From: Brucella haematophila | GTDB taxonomy: Bacteria > Pseudomonadota > Alphaproteobacteria > Rhizobiales > Rhizobiaceae | Direction of reading: 5' to 3' | Length of the DNA: 64,000 bases | Assembly: GCF_005938105.1 (NCBI RefSeq) | Contig: NZ_VCPE01000005.1 | Coordinates: forward strand, 1-64,000 | Part shown: one piece after another, positions 1 through 8,859 of the stretch | How the letters are laid out: each line of letters starts with the position of its first letter | Position numbering within the stretch: position 1 is the stretch's first letter | Notes under the pieces: model-generated | The model's database searches: none | Seen by the model: only the letters and a program-made list of their open reading frames with translations | What the model was told of the DNA's origin: nothing | Made by a program: the position numbers and the translations under genes

Positions 1-128
1 GCGCACGTTCTGCCGTCTCAAAGACTGGAGGCGTGTTGCAACACGATACGACAAGCTAATGATCAACTTCGCCGCAACATGCTATATTGCAGCAATAATG
101 ACTTGGTGGATCAATTGAGTCTGGAGCC
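1..128. other. Window edge, no gene recognised
   Basis: No open reading frame with a recognisable product is visible on either strand. An AT-rich stretch around 81-107 could belong to a promoter of a gene outside the window, but no clear -35/-10 pair with a following start codon can be shown. Confidence 0.5.
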
Positions 129-222
129 TAGAGCATTTGCAGCAAAACTGTGAAGCGCCTACGCGAGGAAATCAGTCCACTGGACTGATTTCTGATCCCG
201 CTTCGATGCGCAGGACAATGCG
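129..222. repeat. Palindromic intergenic repeat, third type
   Basis: Contains a perfect inverted repeat, 168-179 (GAAATCAGTCCA) against 181-192 (TGGACTGATTTC), with a one-base centre. It is flanked by an imperfect outer arm that begins at GAGCATTTGCAG (131) and is answered by GCTTCGATGCGCAGG around 200-214. It is non-coding and looks like the short mosaic palindromes scattered through Brucellaceae genomes. No second copy of this exact type was found in the window, so the family assignment is an inference. Confidence 0.5.
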
Positions 223-226
223 TTTA

Positions 227-257
227 AAAGGCCCGGTTGCGAGACCGGGCTTTTTCT
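227..257 (-). terminator. Rho-independent terminator, bidirectional
   Basis: Stem 227-237 pairs with 244-254 (core GCCCGGT/ACCGGGC) with A and T runs on both sides. It sits directly after the stop codon of the flavin oxidoreductase gene and would end its transcript. Confidence 0.75.
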
Positions 258-1303
258 TATGTCGCGGATGGCACGCCGAGCGCTTTGCGCACTTCTGGTG
301 CAACCCTGGTGCCGAACAGCTCAATCGATTTCATCGTATATTTATGCGGCAGATTGCCGAGCGCGGTCTGGAACAGAAAGCGGTCGTGCTTGAAGTAGCT
401 GTGCTGGGTCAGGATCTTGTCGATGACCTGCTGCGGACTGCCAACCAGAAGCGATCCACGCGGTTCACGCATGGCATCAAATTGCTCTCGTGTGGTCGGA
501 GGCCAGCCGCGTTCGCGGCCAAGCTTTGCCATGACATGGGAATAAGACGGATAGAATTCATCCGCCGCTTGTTGTGCGTTTTCAGCAACATAGCCGTGCG
601 AGTTGATTCCAACTTTGAGCTTTTCCGGCGCATGACCGGCTTTTGCTCCAGCCTCACGATAGAAATCGGTCAGTTGCGCAAACCGTTCCGGATAACCGCC
701 GATGATGGCAAGCGCCAATGGCAGTCCGAGCAGGGCAGCGCGACCGACCGAAGCGGGCGTGCCCCCGACTGCAAGCCATATGGGGAGTGCCTGCTGGATA
801 GCGCGCGGATAGACGCCACGCCCGTCAATGGCCGCCCGCGTTGTCCCGGTCCAGTTCACGCGTTCATTGTCGCGAATGGTCAGAAGCAGATCGAGCTTCT
901 CGGCAAAAAGCGTGTCGTAATCGTCGAGATTGTACCCGAAGAGCGGAAAGGATTCGATGAAGGAGCCGCGCCCGGCCATGATTTCAGCGCGCCCGTTCGA
1001 GATCAGGTCGAGCGTTGAAAACTGCTGATAAACGCGCACGGGATCGTCGGAGGAGAGAACAGTGACCGCGCTCGTCAGTCGTATGTTTTTTGTCCGCGAG
1101 GCTGCGGCGGCCAGAACAACTGCGGGTGCGGATACGGAATAATCGGGCCGATGGTGTTCGCCAAGGCCGAAGACATCAAGCCCCACCTGATCGGCCAGCT
1201 CGATCTCCTCGATCAGATTGCTGATACGCTGTTGCGGCGAGATGGGCTTGCCGGTTTCCAGGTCTGGGCCAAGATCGCCAAAGGTATAGATTCCCAGTTC
1301 CAT
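257..1303 (-). CDS. LLM-class flavin-dependent oxidoreductase (luciferase-like)
   Basis: A 348-residue protein starting [14 protein letters not shown]. The N-terminal beta strand, the [11 protein letters not shown] motif near residue 45-55 and the following [13 protein letters not shown] stretch are typical of the bacterial luciferase-like monooxygenase superfamily, which uses reduced FMN or F420 on small organic substrates. The family normally forms a TIM barrel of 330-360 residues, so length is full. An ATG five codons upstream is possible, but the chosen ATG begins the conserved first strand. It lies alone between terminators and its substrate cannot be read from the sequence. The large open frame on the opposite strand is a shadow. 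Confidence 0.9.
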   Translation of the reverse strand: MELGIYTFGDLGPDLETGKPISPQQRISNLIEEIELADQVGLDVFGLGEHHRPDYSVSAPAVVLAAAASRTKNIRLTSAVTVLSSDDPVRVYQQFSTLDLISNGRAEIMAGRGSFIESFPLFGYNLDDYDTLFAEKLDLLLTIRDNERVNWTGTTRAAIDGRGVYPRAIQQALPIWLAVGGTPASVGRAALLGLPLALAIIGGYPERFAQLTDFYREAGAKAGHAPEKLKVGINSHGYVAENAQQAADEFYPSYSHVMAKLGRERGWPPTTREQFDAMREPRGSLLVGSPQQVIDKILTQHSYFKHDRFLFQTALGNLPHKYTMKSIELFGTRVAPEVRKALGVPSAT

Positions 1304-1327
1304 GCGCTCTCCGCCCATTGTTCTTAA

Positions 1328-1361
1328 TCAATAAAGCCGGATGACATTTGCCACCCGGCTT
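1328..1361 (-). terminator. Terminator of the NAD(P)-binding oxidoreductase gene
   Basis: Arms 1334-1340 (AAGCCGG) and 1355-1361 (CCGGCTT) form a hairpin followed on the minus strand by TTTATT. It lies downstream of the gene ending at 1423 and upstream of the flavin oxidoreductase start. Confidence 0.55.
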
Positions 1362-1422
1362 CGATGGGAATGCAGTTCTCGATCTGCTTCGATAGGATCG
1401 AAACACGATCGAGATGCTACAA

Positions 1423-2064
1423 TCAATAGGCTGCCGTGAAGCGCTTGCCGATATGCTTGCCCTGTTCGGCTTCATCGACAATGGCTACGGCCAGATCGGC
1501 GACAGAAATAGCGCTTTCGCCCTTGTCGTTGAAAACCGGCTCGTCGCCGCCAAGACGATATTTGCCCGTGCGTTCACCAGGCTGAAGCATGATCGCGGGC
1601 GACACGAAAGTCCAGTCAAGGCCATCTTCCTTGCGCAGTTCGTTCAAGGCTTCACGGGCACCCAGCGCGCCTTCTTTCCATTCTGCGGGGAATTCAGCGG
1701 AATCGACCAGCTGCTGGCCGTTGATCGAAAGGCTGCCAGCGCCGCCAACAGCGATCAGGCGCTTGACGCCTGCCTTCTTGGCAGCCTCGTTGATCGAGCG
1801 GCTGCCCTTGATGTGGTTTTCACGAATATTTGCGTCGCCCCAGCCGGGATTGAAGGCGGAAATGATGATATCGTGTCCTTGAAGCTGCTTGGCCAGCGCG
1901 TCCGTGTCGTACACATCCGTCTTGACGGCGGTCACATTGGCAAGCTTTTCAACCTTTTCCGGGTGGCGAACCAGCGCTGTAACATGATGACCGCGCGATA
2001 CGGCTTCCTTCAGGATTGCCGCGCCAACAAAACCCGTCGCGCCGATGAGTGCGATTTTAGCCAT
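1423..2064 (-). CDS. NAD(P)-binding oxidoreductase, atypical SDR (NmrA/YwnB-like)
   Basis: A 213-residue Rossmann-fold protein. It starts MAKIALIGATGFVGAAI, with the GxxGxxG dinucleotide-binding loop at residues 8-14, followed by the basic VRHPEK segment that usually contacts NADP phosphate. The domain covers nearly the whole protein, as in YwnB and related NAD(P)H-binding enzymes or sensors. No classical YxxxK catalytic pair is obvious, which fits the atypical group. It is divergent from the HxlR-type regulator at 2355, a common arrangement in which the regulator controls a redox enzyme. That control is inferred. The substrate is unknown. Confidence 0.88.
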   Translation of the reverse strand: MAKIALIGATGFVGAAILKEAVSRGHHVTALVRHPEKVEKLANVTAVKTDVYDTDALAKQLQGHDIIISAFNPGWGDANIRENHIKGSRSINEAAKKAGVKRLIAVGGAGSLSINGQQLVDSAEFPAEWKEGALGAREALNELRKEDGLDWTFVSPAIMLQPGERTGKYRLGGDEPVFNDKGESAISVADLAVAIVDEAEQGKHIGKRFTAAY

Positions 2065-2122
2065 TCCAATTCCTTCCTTACGCTTTTATAGCCTTGCGGT
2101 TTAAGGTATGTTTCATAATCAG

Positions 2123-2137
2123 GTTATTTCTGGTAAC
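2123..2137. promoter_or_regulatory. Possible operator in the divergent promoter region
   Basis: GTTATTTCTGGTAAC is an imperfect inverted repeat (arms GTTA/TAAC) 58 bases upstream of the oxidoreductase start, within the 290-base gap shared with the HxlR regulator. HxlR regulators bind short AT-rich palindromes in such gaps. Assignment is by position and symmetry only. Confidence 0.25.
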
Positions 2138-2354
2138 TACATATGTCAGGCTTGTAGGCTTGTGAAGAACGCACTTTTACATGGGTAAGAAACATGGAAG
2201 TAACCGCCCAAAAGGCAAGGCGATGAGCACTGAGCACAATGCGCGTTAAGGGCGGCGTTTGCCAGATCGGGCGCTGAACCATGCCTGATCGTTGCAACCG
2301 GGAGGTAATAACGAAGCATCCGGTTTGATCCGATGAAGCGAGTATGTGATAAGA

Positions 2355-2774
2355 ATGACTATGACGATACCGACACGACCAGACGCCAAGACACCGCTAT
2401 TGTCTTCGACACCGGCCTTTGAGACGGACGGCAAGGGCTCTTGCCCGATCCGCGACGTGCTTGACCGGGTCGGCGATACGTGGAGCATTCTCGTTATCTT
2501 CAGCTTGCAAAGCGGTTCCATGCGTTTCAACGCCTTACGGCGTGAAATTGAAGGAATCTCGCAGCGCATGCTAACCGTCACGCTGCGCTCGCTTGAACGG
2601 GATGGGCTAGTGCTGCGCCATGTGCGCCCGACATCACCGCCGGAGGTGGAGTATTCACTGACCGAGCTTGGCCATTCGCTGGCGGGGCCTATCGACAGTC
2701 TCGGAAGATGGGCGGTTGCGAACCGAACGGCGTTACGCAGCGCTCGCTCCCGTTTTGATAGCGATCAGGAATAG
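2355..2774 (+). CDS. HxlR-family winged-helix transcriptional regulator
   Basis: A 139-residue protein with a complete HxlR domain (about residues 25-120). It includes the signature SCPIRDVLDRVGDTWSIL, the recognition region ISQRMLTVTLRSLERDGL and the wing EVEYSLTELG. The single cysteine in the SCPIRD motif is the position used as a thiol redox switch in YodB, HypR and QorR. Redox sensing here is an inference from that homology. GTG at 2346 and ATG at 2361 are alternative starts; no strong ribosome site decides between them. It is divergent from the oxidoreductase gene ending at 2064, its most likely target. Confidence 0.88.
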   Translation: MTMTIPTRPDAKTPLLSSTPAFETDGKGSCPIRDVLDRVGDTWSILVIFSLQSGSMRFNALRREIEGISQRMLTVTLRSLERDGLVLRHVRPTSPPEVEYSLTELGHSLAGPIDSLGRWAVANRTALRSARSRFDSDQE

Positions 2775-2837
2775 CGAGCTGGAACCGATCCTTATCCGAC
2801 ACGTTGGCCTTTGGGCGGCGTAACAGGAGAAGATTCC

Positions 2838-3035
2838 ATGCCTGCAAAATCTCAAGCCCAACAGAAAGCCGCTGGTGCCGCGCTTGCGGCGAAGCGCGGC
2901 GAGATCAAGGTCGGCGAGCTTTTCGGCGCATCGAAGGAAATGTATGAATCAATGACCGAGAAGGAACTGGAAGAATTTGCCGAGACCAAGCGCAAAGGCT
3001 TGCCTGAGCATGTCGACGACAAAAAGAGCACCTGA
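2838..3035 (+). CDS. Small DUF3008-family protein
   Basis: A 65-residue basic/acidic mixed protein starting MPAKSQAQQKAAGAALAAKR and ending in a charged tail. An AGGAGA site seven bases upstream supports this ATG over the longer frame. The order MPAKS, Ala/Lys-rich helix, GELFGASKEMYESMTEKELEEFA, then a lysine-rich end matches the DUF3008 family of short proteins common in Hyphomicrobiales. Their function is unknown. There is no signal peptide or membrane segment. The stop codon lies inside the following hairpin. Confidence 0.82.
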   Translation: MPAKSQAQQKAAGAALAAKRGEIKVGELFGASKEMYESMTEKELEEFAETKRKGLPEHVDDKKST

Positions 3036-3060
3036 TTTGTGATCAGGTGCTGCGTTCTTT
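3027..3060 (+). terminator. Terminator hairpin overlapping the DUF3008 stop codon
   Basis: Arms 3027-3036 (AGCACCTGAT) and 3042-3051 (ATCAGGTGCT) pair perfectly, with TTCTTT shortly after. Confidence 0.6.
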
Positions 3061-3079
3061 CTGGCAGTCGCCGCTGGGC

Positions 3080-3505
3080 TTACTCAGCGGCTTTGGTTTG
3101 AACCAGCTCGATGGCGGTCAGCTTGCCATTGGTGATGCCGCAACGCAGGTTGACGCCATCCCACTTATAGCCTGTGCTCTTGATGCGCGCTTCGCCCGGC
3201 ACGGAGATCACGGCTGAAACCTTGCGCGGGTCCTTGGTGCTGAACTTTGACGATGTATCATTGGTCGTTGCCGATGAAATATCATCCTTGGTAAAGCCGA
3301 GACGATCGTATTTCTTGTCCTTCTTCACCAGATCATAGCCGCTGGCCACGCAATCGGCGACTTGCGGCGAGGCGTGCTGGTCCTTGACCAAAGTCTGGTA
3401 ATTTCCGGTAAAATCTTTCGAGCGTTTCGGAACGGCATCCGCGTGGGCGGCGCTCGCAAAGCCGATTGCGCAAATGGTGGAAAGTATAATTTTAGTCAAT
3501 TGCAT
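3080..3505 (-). CDS. Secreted hypothetical protein with signal peptide
   Basis: A 141-residue protein not assigned to a family. The start MQLTKIILSTICAIGF is chosen because it gives a clean Sec signal peptide ending ASAAHA, three codons after an alternative ATG. The mature part is about 118 residues, Lys/Asp/Thr-rich, with two cysteines (VADCVASGYD and NLRCGITNGK) that could form one disulfide in the periplasm. The C-terminal TGYKWDGVNLRCGI segment looks like a small beta domain. No neighbour suggests a role. Confidence 0.7.
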   Translation of the reverse strand: MQLTKIILSTICAIGFASAAHADAVPKRSKDFTGNYQTLVKDQHASPQVADCVASGYDLVKKDKKYDRLGFTKDDISSATTNDTSSKFSTKDPRKVSAVISVPGEARIKSTGYKWDGVNLRCGITNGKLTAIELVQTKAAE

Positions 3506-3673
3506 GCCCCACATCCTTCTCGGAAACCGTGCAAAATAAGCAACAAGAGCGCTTCCAACGATTCTATCTCAAGCGGAACCGTTCTGGAATCGATAATACC
3601 GCATCAAAGTAGAAACCGGATTTGGATTTTTTTATGAATTCCGGGCGGTTAGGGTAAAACTCTCGTGACCGGC

Positions 3674-4744
3674 TCACTGGCATATGCGTGCTGTGCAGCT
3701 TTTGCCGTGACACCCCTGATCGAGATGCATGTTGGTGCGGTGCGCCGCATCGCCATCTGGGCCGATAACGGTCATGAAAAGCTTGCAGCCTGCGCCATGC
3801 ACAGCGCGCCAGAAGGCCTTTTCCTTGTCGGCTCCGTTCCAGCCGCTTTCCAGCTCCGTCTTGCTGCCGTCCGAGAACGTGAAGGACATGATGTCGAGCG
3901 CATTGCCAAAGGCATGTTCGGAGACGCGGCCTGTCGATGCGCCATTCACCTTGCGGCATTGATAATCAGAGCCGGTGCCGATTTGCGTAATCTTGATATC
4001 CTTGCCGTAAATATCGTGGGCAGCACTTTTGACGTCGTTGCTCCACTCGGCCAGTGTCACCGCCATGGCGCAGTTCGTCGTGACGGGATTGGCGAGCTTA
4101 AGCGGTTCCTCCTTGCCGATTGCCGTCAATGATAGCGGCGAATGGACACCGCATTGTGCGCCATCCTCAATGGGTGACAGGAGCTTGCCTTCGACATCGC
4201 CGGAAATGAGCGCAGGGCAGGCCACCTGATAGACTCGCTCGTCAGGGGTGGGTTTTGCGGGTTCTGGCTGTTTCGGCTCGGCATGTTCCGGCGGGGTTGG
4301 CTTTTCTGGCGGTACGATGGTGGTAGGCCGGGCCTCGTTTTTTTGTTCGGATTTCTCATCCGGCTTGGCTTCCGGGGTAGGCGTCGGCACTGGTGCGGCC
4401 TCGGGAATCTGTTCCGGTCTGGGGGCAGGCGTCGGAACGGGAACAACCACAGGCAATGCTGACTGGGATGCAGGCTTTTCCGGTGCTTTGCTTTCCATCC
4501 GGGTTACGGGCTGCTTGCTTTGCCGCTTCTTTTGCGGTTTCGCCGACGGGCGCTTGCGCTGCTGCTTTGCCTTTTGCGCGTCGCGTTTCAGGATTTTTTC
4601 GATGAATGTCTGCGCCTGGGCGGGTTGAGGATAAAAGACCGCCGCTCCAGCCGGAGCGAGTAAACCAAGGGTGAGAATTGCTGCAATCGAATCTTTGCGT
4701 GATAGGAAACGGGGCAGGACCAGCAACACCGATGAACACCTCAT
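3674..4744 (-). CDS. Extensin-like C-terminal domain protein, exported
   Basis: A 356-residue protein. Residues 1-45 hold a membrane/signal segment (AAILTLGLLAPAGAAV). Residues 50-165 are a Lys-rich then Pro/Glu-rich linker (repeated PVPTP, PEAKP, PEKPTPP) likely crossing the periplasm or wall. Residues 170-356 are the extensin-like domain, with six or more cysteines, SEHAFGNALDIMSF and NMHLDQGC. The fold resembles D-Ala-D-Ala peptidases of the VanY/MepA type; the His/Asp of SEHxxGxALDI and the late MHLD are probable metal ligands. Extensin-like proteins are frequent in rhizobial genomes, but the biochemical role is not established. Confidence 0.85.
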   Translation of the reverse strand: MRCSSVLLVLPRFLSRKDSIAAILTLGLLAPAGAAVFYPQPAQAQTFIEKILKRDAQKAKQQRKRPSAKPQKKRQSKQPVTRMESKAPEKPASQSALPVVVPVPTPAPRPEQIPEAAPVPTPTPEAKPDEKSEQKNEARPTTIVPPEKPTPPEHAEPKQPEPAKPTPDERVYQVACPALISGDVEGKLLSPIEDGAQCGVHSPLSLTAIGKEEPLKLANPVTTNCAMAVTLAEWSNDVKSAAHDIYGKDIKITQIGTGSDYQCRKVNGASTGRVSEHAFGNALDIMSFTFSDGSKTELESGWNGADKEKAFWRAVHGAGCKLFMTVIGPDGDAAHRTNMHLDQGCHGKSCTARICQ

Positions 4745-5072
4745 ATTCTACAGCCCCGACTGCATAATGCGGTAAAGAGAAGCCGCGTTCCTTCACGCTT
4801 GATGGCAATATGTTGCAAAGGACGGCAAAAAACGCTTTAAACGCCCGGTTATCAGGGCTTTGGCAAGCGTTCGAACTTGACAAGATGACATGCACATGAC
4901 TAAAAGCCCGCCATCGCTGGCGCTTTAACGCGCTGGCGTTTCATTTGACGTGTCCCGTGGATGGAGATCGCGCTCGCGCGCTTCATCCTGTCAGTCCTCG
5001 AAAACGGAGGGCAGAGGAGGGCGCGTTTCCTGTCTGCGCCGTATGGCGCACTAACTTTTTGAAGGAAATGCG
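4745..5072. other. Intergenic region, rpsD promoter and leader
   Basis: A 328-base gap between the divergent extensin-like gene and rpsD. No convincing gene is present. The 3' part has a GC-rich hairpin (CTGCGCCGTATGGCGCA, 5034-5050) just before the GAAGGAAATG start of rpsD and probably forms the mRNA leader. No promoter elements are clear enough to place. Confidence 0.5.
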
Positions 5073-5690
5073 ATGAGCAAGCGCGAATCCGCAAAGTATA
5101 AGATTGACCGCCGTCTCGGCGAAAACATCTGGGGTCGTCCGAAGTCCCCGGTTAACCGTCGTGAATATGGCCCGGGCCAGCACGGCCAGCGCCGCAAGGG
5201 CAAGCTTTCGGACTTCGGTGTGCAGTTGCGCGCCAAGCAGAAGCTCAAGGGTTTCTATGGCGATATCTCGGAAAAGCAGTTCCGCAAGACCTATGACGAA
5301 GCCGCTCGCCGCAAGGGCGACACGGGTGAAAACCTGATCGGTCTTCTCGAATCGCGTCTGGACGCTGTTGTGTACCGCGCAAAGTTCGTTCCGACGATCT
5401 TCGCTGCACGCCAGTTCATCAACCACGGTCACGTGAACGTGAACGGCCGTCGCGTCAACATCCAGTCCTTCCGCCTGAAGGCCGGTGACGTTGTTGAAGT
5501 TCGTGAAAAGTCGAAGCAGCTGGTTGTTGTTCTCGAAGCTGTTCAGCTCGCAGAACGCGATGTACCTGACTACATCGAAGCAGATCACAACAAGATGGTT
5601 GCGACCTACGCCCGCGTTCCGACCCTGACGGATGTGCCTTACGCTGTCCAGATGGAACCGAACCTCGTCGTCGAATTCTATTCGCGTTAA
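5073..5690 (+). CDS. rpsD: 30S ribosomal protein S4
   Basis: 205 residues, the usual length of bacterial S4. It starts [22 protein letters not shown] and has the S4 RNA-binding domain around residues 95-160 ([32 protein letters not shown]). S4 nucleates assembly of the 30S body by binding 16S rRNA. It stands alone, as in other Hyphomicrobiales, rather than in the alpha operon with rpoA. A GAAGGAA ribosome site precedes the ATG. It is followed by a strong terminator, so it is a single-gene transcript. Confidence 0.98.
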   Translation: MSKRESAKYKIDRRLGENIWGRPKSPVNRREYGPGQHGQRRKGKLSDFGVQLRAKQKLKGFYGDISEKQFRKTYDEAARRKGDTGENLIGLLESRLDAVVYRAKFVPTIFAARQFINHGHVNVNGRRVNIQSFRLKAGDVVEVREKSKQLVVVLEAVQLAERDVPDYIEADHNKMVATYARVPTLTDVPYAVQMEPNLVVEFYSR

Positions 5691-5728
5691 TCTGGTCGCC
5701 TTCGGGCGCCACTTATCGCAAAGAAATG

Positions 5729-5759
5729 GCCGCCCATGGTTTCCCCATGGGCGGCTTTT
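5729..5759 (+). terminator. rpsD terminator
   Basis: Perfect 11-bp stem 5729-5739 against 5745-5755 (GCCGCCCATGG/CCATGGGCGGC), five-base loop, then TTTTC. Confidence 0.85.
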
Positions 5760-5801
5760 CTGTATGTAAAGCGCAGTACGAGACAGCATCCGAGAAGAAC
5801 C

Positions 5802-6716
5802 ATGAACGCTTTCGATCTGAACATTGCGCCCGATAATTCGCCCGGTATATCGGAAGACACCAGCGGAGACGGTTGCCATGCGCTGTTTCGCGAAGTGCCC
5901 ACTTCAGTCGAATTCAACAAGCTGCGCAAGCGCCTTCTGCGTCTGACGCGTCAGGCTATCGAAGACTTTGCTATGGTGAAGCCCGGCGAGCGCTGGATGA
6001 TCTGTCTGTCCGGCGGCAAGGATTCCTACGGCCTGCTGGCGCTGCTGCTCGACCTCAAATGGCGCGGCCTGCTGCCGGTCGAGCTGTTGGCCGTCAATCT
6101 GGATCAGGGACAGCCGAATTTTCCAAAGCACATCCTGCCCGACTTCCTGAATCGCTATGGTATTGAGCACCGCATCGAATATCAGGACACCTATTCGATC
6201 GTGACGGAAAAGCTGCCGGAAACCAGCACCTATTGCTCGCTGTGTTCGCGCCTGCGTCGCGGTAATCTTTATCGCATCGCGCGTGAGGAAGGCTGCTCGG
6301 CTATCGTTCTGGGCCATCATCGGGAGGATATCCTAGAGACCTTCTTCATGAACCTGTTCCATGGCGGGCGTCTTGCCGCCATGCCGCCGAAGCTTCTGAA
6401 CGACGAAGGCGACCTAATGGTATTCCGTCCGCTGGCCTATGCTGCGGAAGACGATCTTGAGAAGTTTGCGACGGCCATGCAGTTTCCGATCATTCCATGC
6501 GACCTGTGCGGCAGCCAGGAAGGGCTTCAGCGCAACGCCATGAAGGCCATGCTCGCGGATATTGAAAAGCGCATGCCGGGCCGTAAGGACACGATGATCC
6601 GCGCCATGACCAATGTGCGCCCGAGCCACCTTCTGGACCGCAAGCTGTTCGATTTCGCAGGCCTGATGGCTGGCTCGCATGAGGAGAAGAGTGAGGGGAA
6701 TGAAAGTGCGCTTTGA
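5802..6716 (+). CDS. ttcA: tRNA 2-thiocytidine(32) synthetase TtcA
   Basis: A 304-residue PP-loop ATPase that thiolates cytidine 32 of tRNA using an Fe-S cluster. SGGKDS at residues 70-75 binds ATP. CSLC (C145, C148) with the later CDLC pair (C233, C236) are the cluster/active-site cysteines diagnostic of TtcA; the third conserved block [15 protein letters not shown] follows. The ATG starting [10 protein letters not shown] is chosen because upstream codons run back into the rpsD terminator. The 3' end overlaps the next gene by 17 bases, so the two are translationally linked. Confidence 0.96.
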   Translation: MNAFDLNIAPDNSPGISEDTSGDGCHALFREVPTSVEFNKLRKRLLRLTRQAIEDFAMVKPGERWMICLSGGKDSYGLLALLLDLKWRGLLPVELLAVNLDQGQPNFPKHILPDFLNRYGIEHRIEYQDTYSIVTEKLPETSTYCSLCSRLRRGNLYRIAREEGCSAIVLGHHREDILETFFMNLFHGGRLAAMPPKLLNDEGDLMVFRPLAYAAEDDLEKFATAMQFPIIPCDLCGSQEGLQRNAMKAMLADIEKRMPGRKDTMIRAMTNVRPSHLLDRKLFDFAGLMAGSHEEKSEGNESAL

Positions 6717-7533
6717 TGAAGGCCAGATCGACTGGCTTGCCGATCTTTTGGCAGAGGCTGCCCAACAGGAAATCATGCCGCGTTTCCGCACGCTTGATGC
6801 GGACGATATCCGGCAGAAAACGTCTCCAGCTGATCTGGTAACGGAAGCCGACATCAATGCAGAGCGCTTTATCACCGCGAAGCTGAAAGATCGTTATCCC
6901 GATGCGATGATCGTGGGCGAGGAAGCCTGTTCCGATAATCCAGCCTTGCTCGATGGGCTCGGCGATGCCGATTTTGCCTTCACCATCGATCCGGTGGACG
7001 GCACATTCAATTTCGCATCCGGCGTACCGCTTTTCGGTGTGATGCTGGCCGTTGTGTCGAAAGGCGAGACCGTAGCGGGTATCATTCACGATCCGGTTGG
7101 CAATGACTGGATCATGGCGACAAAGGGTAGCGGTAGCTATGTTCGCCATGCCAGCGGCAGCACGCGAAAGGTGCGCGTTGCTGAACCTGCTGGTATCAAC
7201 CAGATGACAGGCTCGATTTCGTGGCAGTATACGGCTGAGCCGATTCGTTCCCGTCTGGCGCGCAATCACACGAAATTTCTGTCGCAGATCGGTTATCGCT
7301 GCGCGGCGCATGAATATCGTATTCTCGCGACCGGCGGTGCGCATTTCGCGGTCTATAACAAGCTTATGCCGTGGGATCATCTGCCCGGCGCGCTGATCCA
7401 CCAGGAAGCGGGCGGCTATCTCGCACGCTGGGATGGTAGTGATTATCTCCCGTCACATACCGGCGGAGGCATATTGGCTGCGCCGAGCAAGGAAAGCTGG
7501 CAGGCCATTCAGGCCACGCTCTGGGAAGAGTAA
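6700..7533 (+). CDS. Inositol monophosphatase family protein
   Basis: 277 residues with the metal-dependent phosphatase signature: GEEACSD (Glu ligand) near residue 70, then [12 protein letters not shown] near residues 94-105, and the C-terminal [15 protein letters not shown]. These give the two- or three-metal site of the IMPase/FBPase/CysQ superfamily. Substrate (inositol-1-phosphate, PAP or a sugar phosphate) cannot be told from the motifs. Start MKVRFDE overlaps the ttcA end; a GAGGGGA ribosome site lies inside ttcA. It is followed by a terminator, making a two-gene ttcA operon. Confidence 0.92.
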   Translation: MKVRFDEGQIDWLADLLAEAAQQEIMPRFRTLDADDIRQKTSPADLVTEADINAERFITAKLKDRYPDAMIVGEEACSDNPALLDGLGDADFAFTIDPVDGTFNFASGVPLFGVMLAVVSKGETVAGIIHDPVGNDWIMATKGSGSYVRHASGSTRKVRVAEPAGINQMTGSISWQYTAEPIRSRLARNHTKFLSQIGYRCAAHEYRILATGGAHFAVYNKLMPWDHLPGALIHQEAGGYLARWDGSDYLPSHTGGGILAAPSKESWQAIQATLWEE

Positions 7534-7539
7534 GCGCTA

Positions 7540-7567
7540 AAAAGCCCGGTTGAAACCGGGCTTTTTC
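7540..7567 (+). terminator. Terminator after the ttcA operon, bidirectional
   Basis: Stem 7543-7550 with 7555-7562 (AGCCCGGT/ACCGGGCT), TGAA loop, A-run before and T-run after. It can also end the minus-strand Lrp gene. Confidence 0.85.
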
Positions 7568-7585
7568 ATTTCAAGGTCTGGGAGG

Positions 7586-8065
7586 TCAGTTATTTTCCTT
7601 GTCCAGCACCATGTAGTCGAGCGGCAGTTCAGTCGTGTACTTGATCTGCTCCATCGCAAAGGATGACGACACGTCGCGGATTTCGATCTTGCTGATCAGT
7701 CGCTTGTAGAAGGCGTCATAGGCCGCAATATCCGGCACTGCGACGCGCAGAAGATAATCGACATCGCCGCTCATGCGGTAGAATTCGATAACCTCGGGGA
7801 ATTCCTGCACGACTTCCGAGAAGCGCTTGAGCCATTCATGGCTGTGCGAGCTGGTGCGCACCGACACGAAGACCGTTACGCGCGCATTGACGCGGATCGG
7901 GTCGAGGATCGCTACACGGCGCTTGATGACACCATCTTCTTCAAGCTTCTGGATACGACGCCAGCAAGGCGTTGTGGAAAGGCCAACCTTCTTGGCAACG
8001 TCTGCCACTGCCAATGTTGCGTCTTCCTGCAATAAGCGCAGTATTTTTCTGTCGAGCCTGTCCAT
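7586..8065 (-). CDS. Lrp/AsnC-family transcriptional regulator
   Basis: 159 residues, the family's standard size. The N-terminal helix-turn-helix is MDRLDRKILRLLQEDATLAV with VGLSTTPCWRRIQKLEEDG as recognition helix. The C-terminal RAM (ligand-binding/oligomerisation) domain includes VTVFVSVRTSSHSHEWL and RMSGDVDYLLRVAVPDI. Such proteins usually sense an amino acid and form octamers. The target is not evident: the upstream gene on the same strand is the UDG-family gene 128 bases away, and no amino-acid gene is adjacent. Confidence 0.94.
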   Translation of the reverse strand: MDRLDRKILRLLQEDATLAVADVAKKVGLSTTPCWRRIQKLEEDGVIKRRVAILDPIRVNARVTVFVSVRTSSHSHEWLKRFSEVVQEFPEVIEFYRMSGDVDYLLRVAVPDIAAYDAFYKRLISKIEIRDVSSSFAMEQIKYTTELPLDYMVLDKENN

Positions 8066-8193
8066 GCGTTTCCGTTCCCGGTTTTAGAAATCGTTTCCCG
8101 AACTTTGCGAGTGTGCGAAACGTCATACCTTATGATGTGCTATCGGCAGAAGTTACAGGAAAAATATTCTTATGAGAACCGATCTTGTAAAAT

Positions 8194-8859
8194 TTATTTA
8201 TCGTCGTTGATGAGGCTTCGGACTTTTGCCTGAACAATAGGCACAACCTCTTCATCGAACCATGGATTGCGCTTCAGCCAGCCACTGTTGCGCCAGGAAG
8301 GATGAGGGAGCGGCAGCACAATGCGTCCGGCCTTGTTGGGCGTTTCAATGAAGTGCCGCCAGTTCTTCACCGTTTCGGTCAGATTGCGCCCGCGATAGTC
8401 GGGAAGATGGTAGGCCAACGCATATTGCCCGACCACCAGAACGAACTCCAATTGTGGCATGGCTGCAAAGACACGGTCATGCCATGACATGCGGCATTCG
8501 CGGCGCGGGGGCAGGTCGCCGCCATGTCTGTCATAACCGGGAAAGCAGAAGCCCATGGGAACGATGGCAAACCGGGCCGGATTGTAGAACTCCTCGCGTG
8601 TTGTTCCAAGCCATTGCCGCAGGCGGTCGCCCGAAGGATCATTGAACGGCAGGGACGTATTATGCACACGGATACCCGGCGCCTGTCCGCATATGGCAAT
8701 GCGCGCCGTATTGGAGACAATACAGACCGGGTTAGGCTCATGCGGCAGCGGTGGCAGAAACAGTGGCTCATCACGGCAGATGCGACACGCCTTGATCGAC
8801 TGACTGAGCGTGTTGAGGTCTTCCATGAGGCTTCGCTCCGGATTTTGGGATGTCGTCAT
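8194..8859 (-). CDS. Uracil-DNA glycosylase family protein
   Basis: 221 residues. Motif A GQAPGIRVHNTSLPFND (residues 58 onward) and motif B LPLPHPSWRNSGW near the C-terminus are the two active-site blocks of the UDG fold (COG1573-like). FAIVPMGFCFPG is the buried central region. The pair C25/C28 (KACRICRD) may hold part of a metal site, but a full family-4 four-cysteine pattern is not evident. The start overlaps the upstream nuclease gene in an ATGA, implying coupled translation. An internal ATG at residue 12 is an alternative. A role in base excision or nucleic-acid processing is inferred from the fold. Confidence 0.88.
   Translation of the reverse strand: MTTSQNPERSLMEDLNTLSQSIKACRICRDEPLFLPPLPHEPNPVCIVSNTARIAICGQAPGIRVHNTSLPFNDPSGDRLRQWLGTTREEFYNPARFAIVPMGFCFPGYDRHGGDLPPRRECRMSWHDRVFAAMPQLEFVLVVGQYALAYHLPDYRGRNLTETVKNWRHFIETPNKAGRIVLPLPHPSWRNSGWLKRNPWFDEEVVPIVQAKVRSLINDDK

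Noticed and set aside
137-1018. 293-codon open frame on the plus strand
   Set aside because: Runs through a palindromic repeat, a terminator and antisense to the flavin oxidoreductase.
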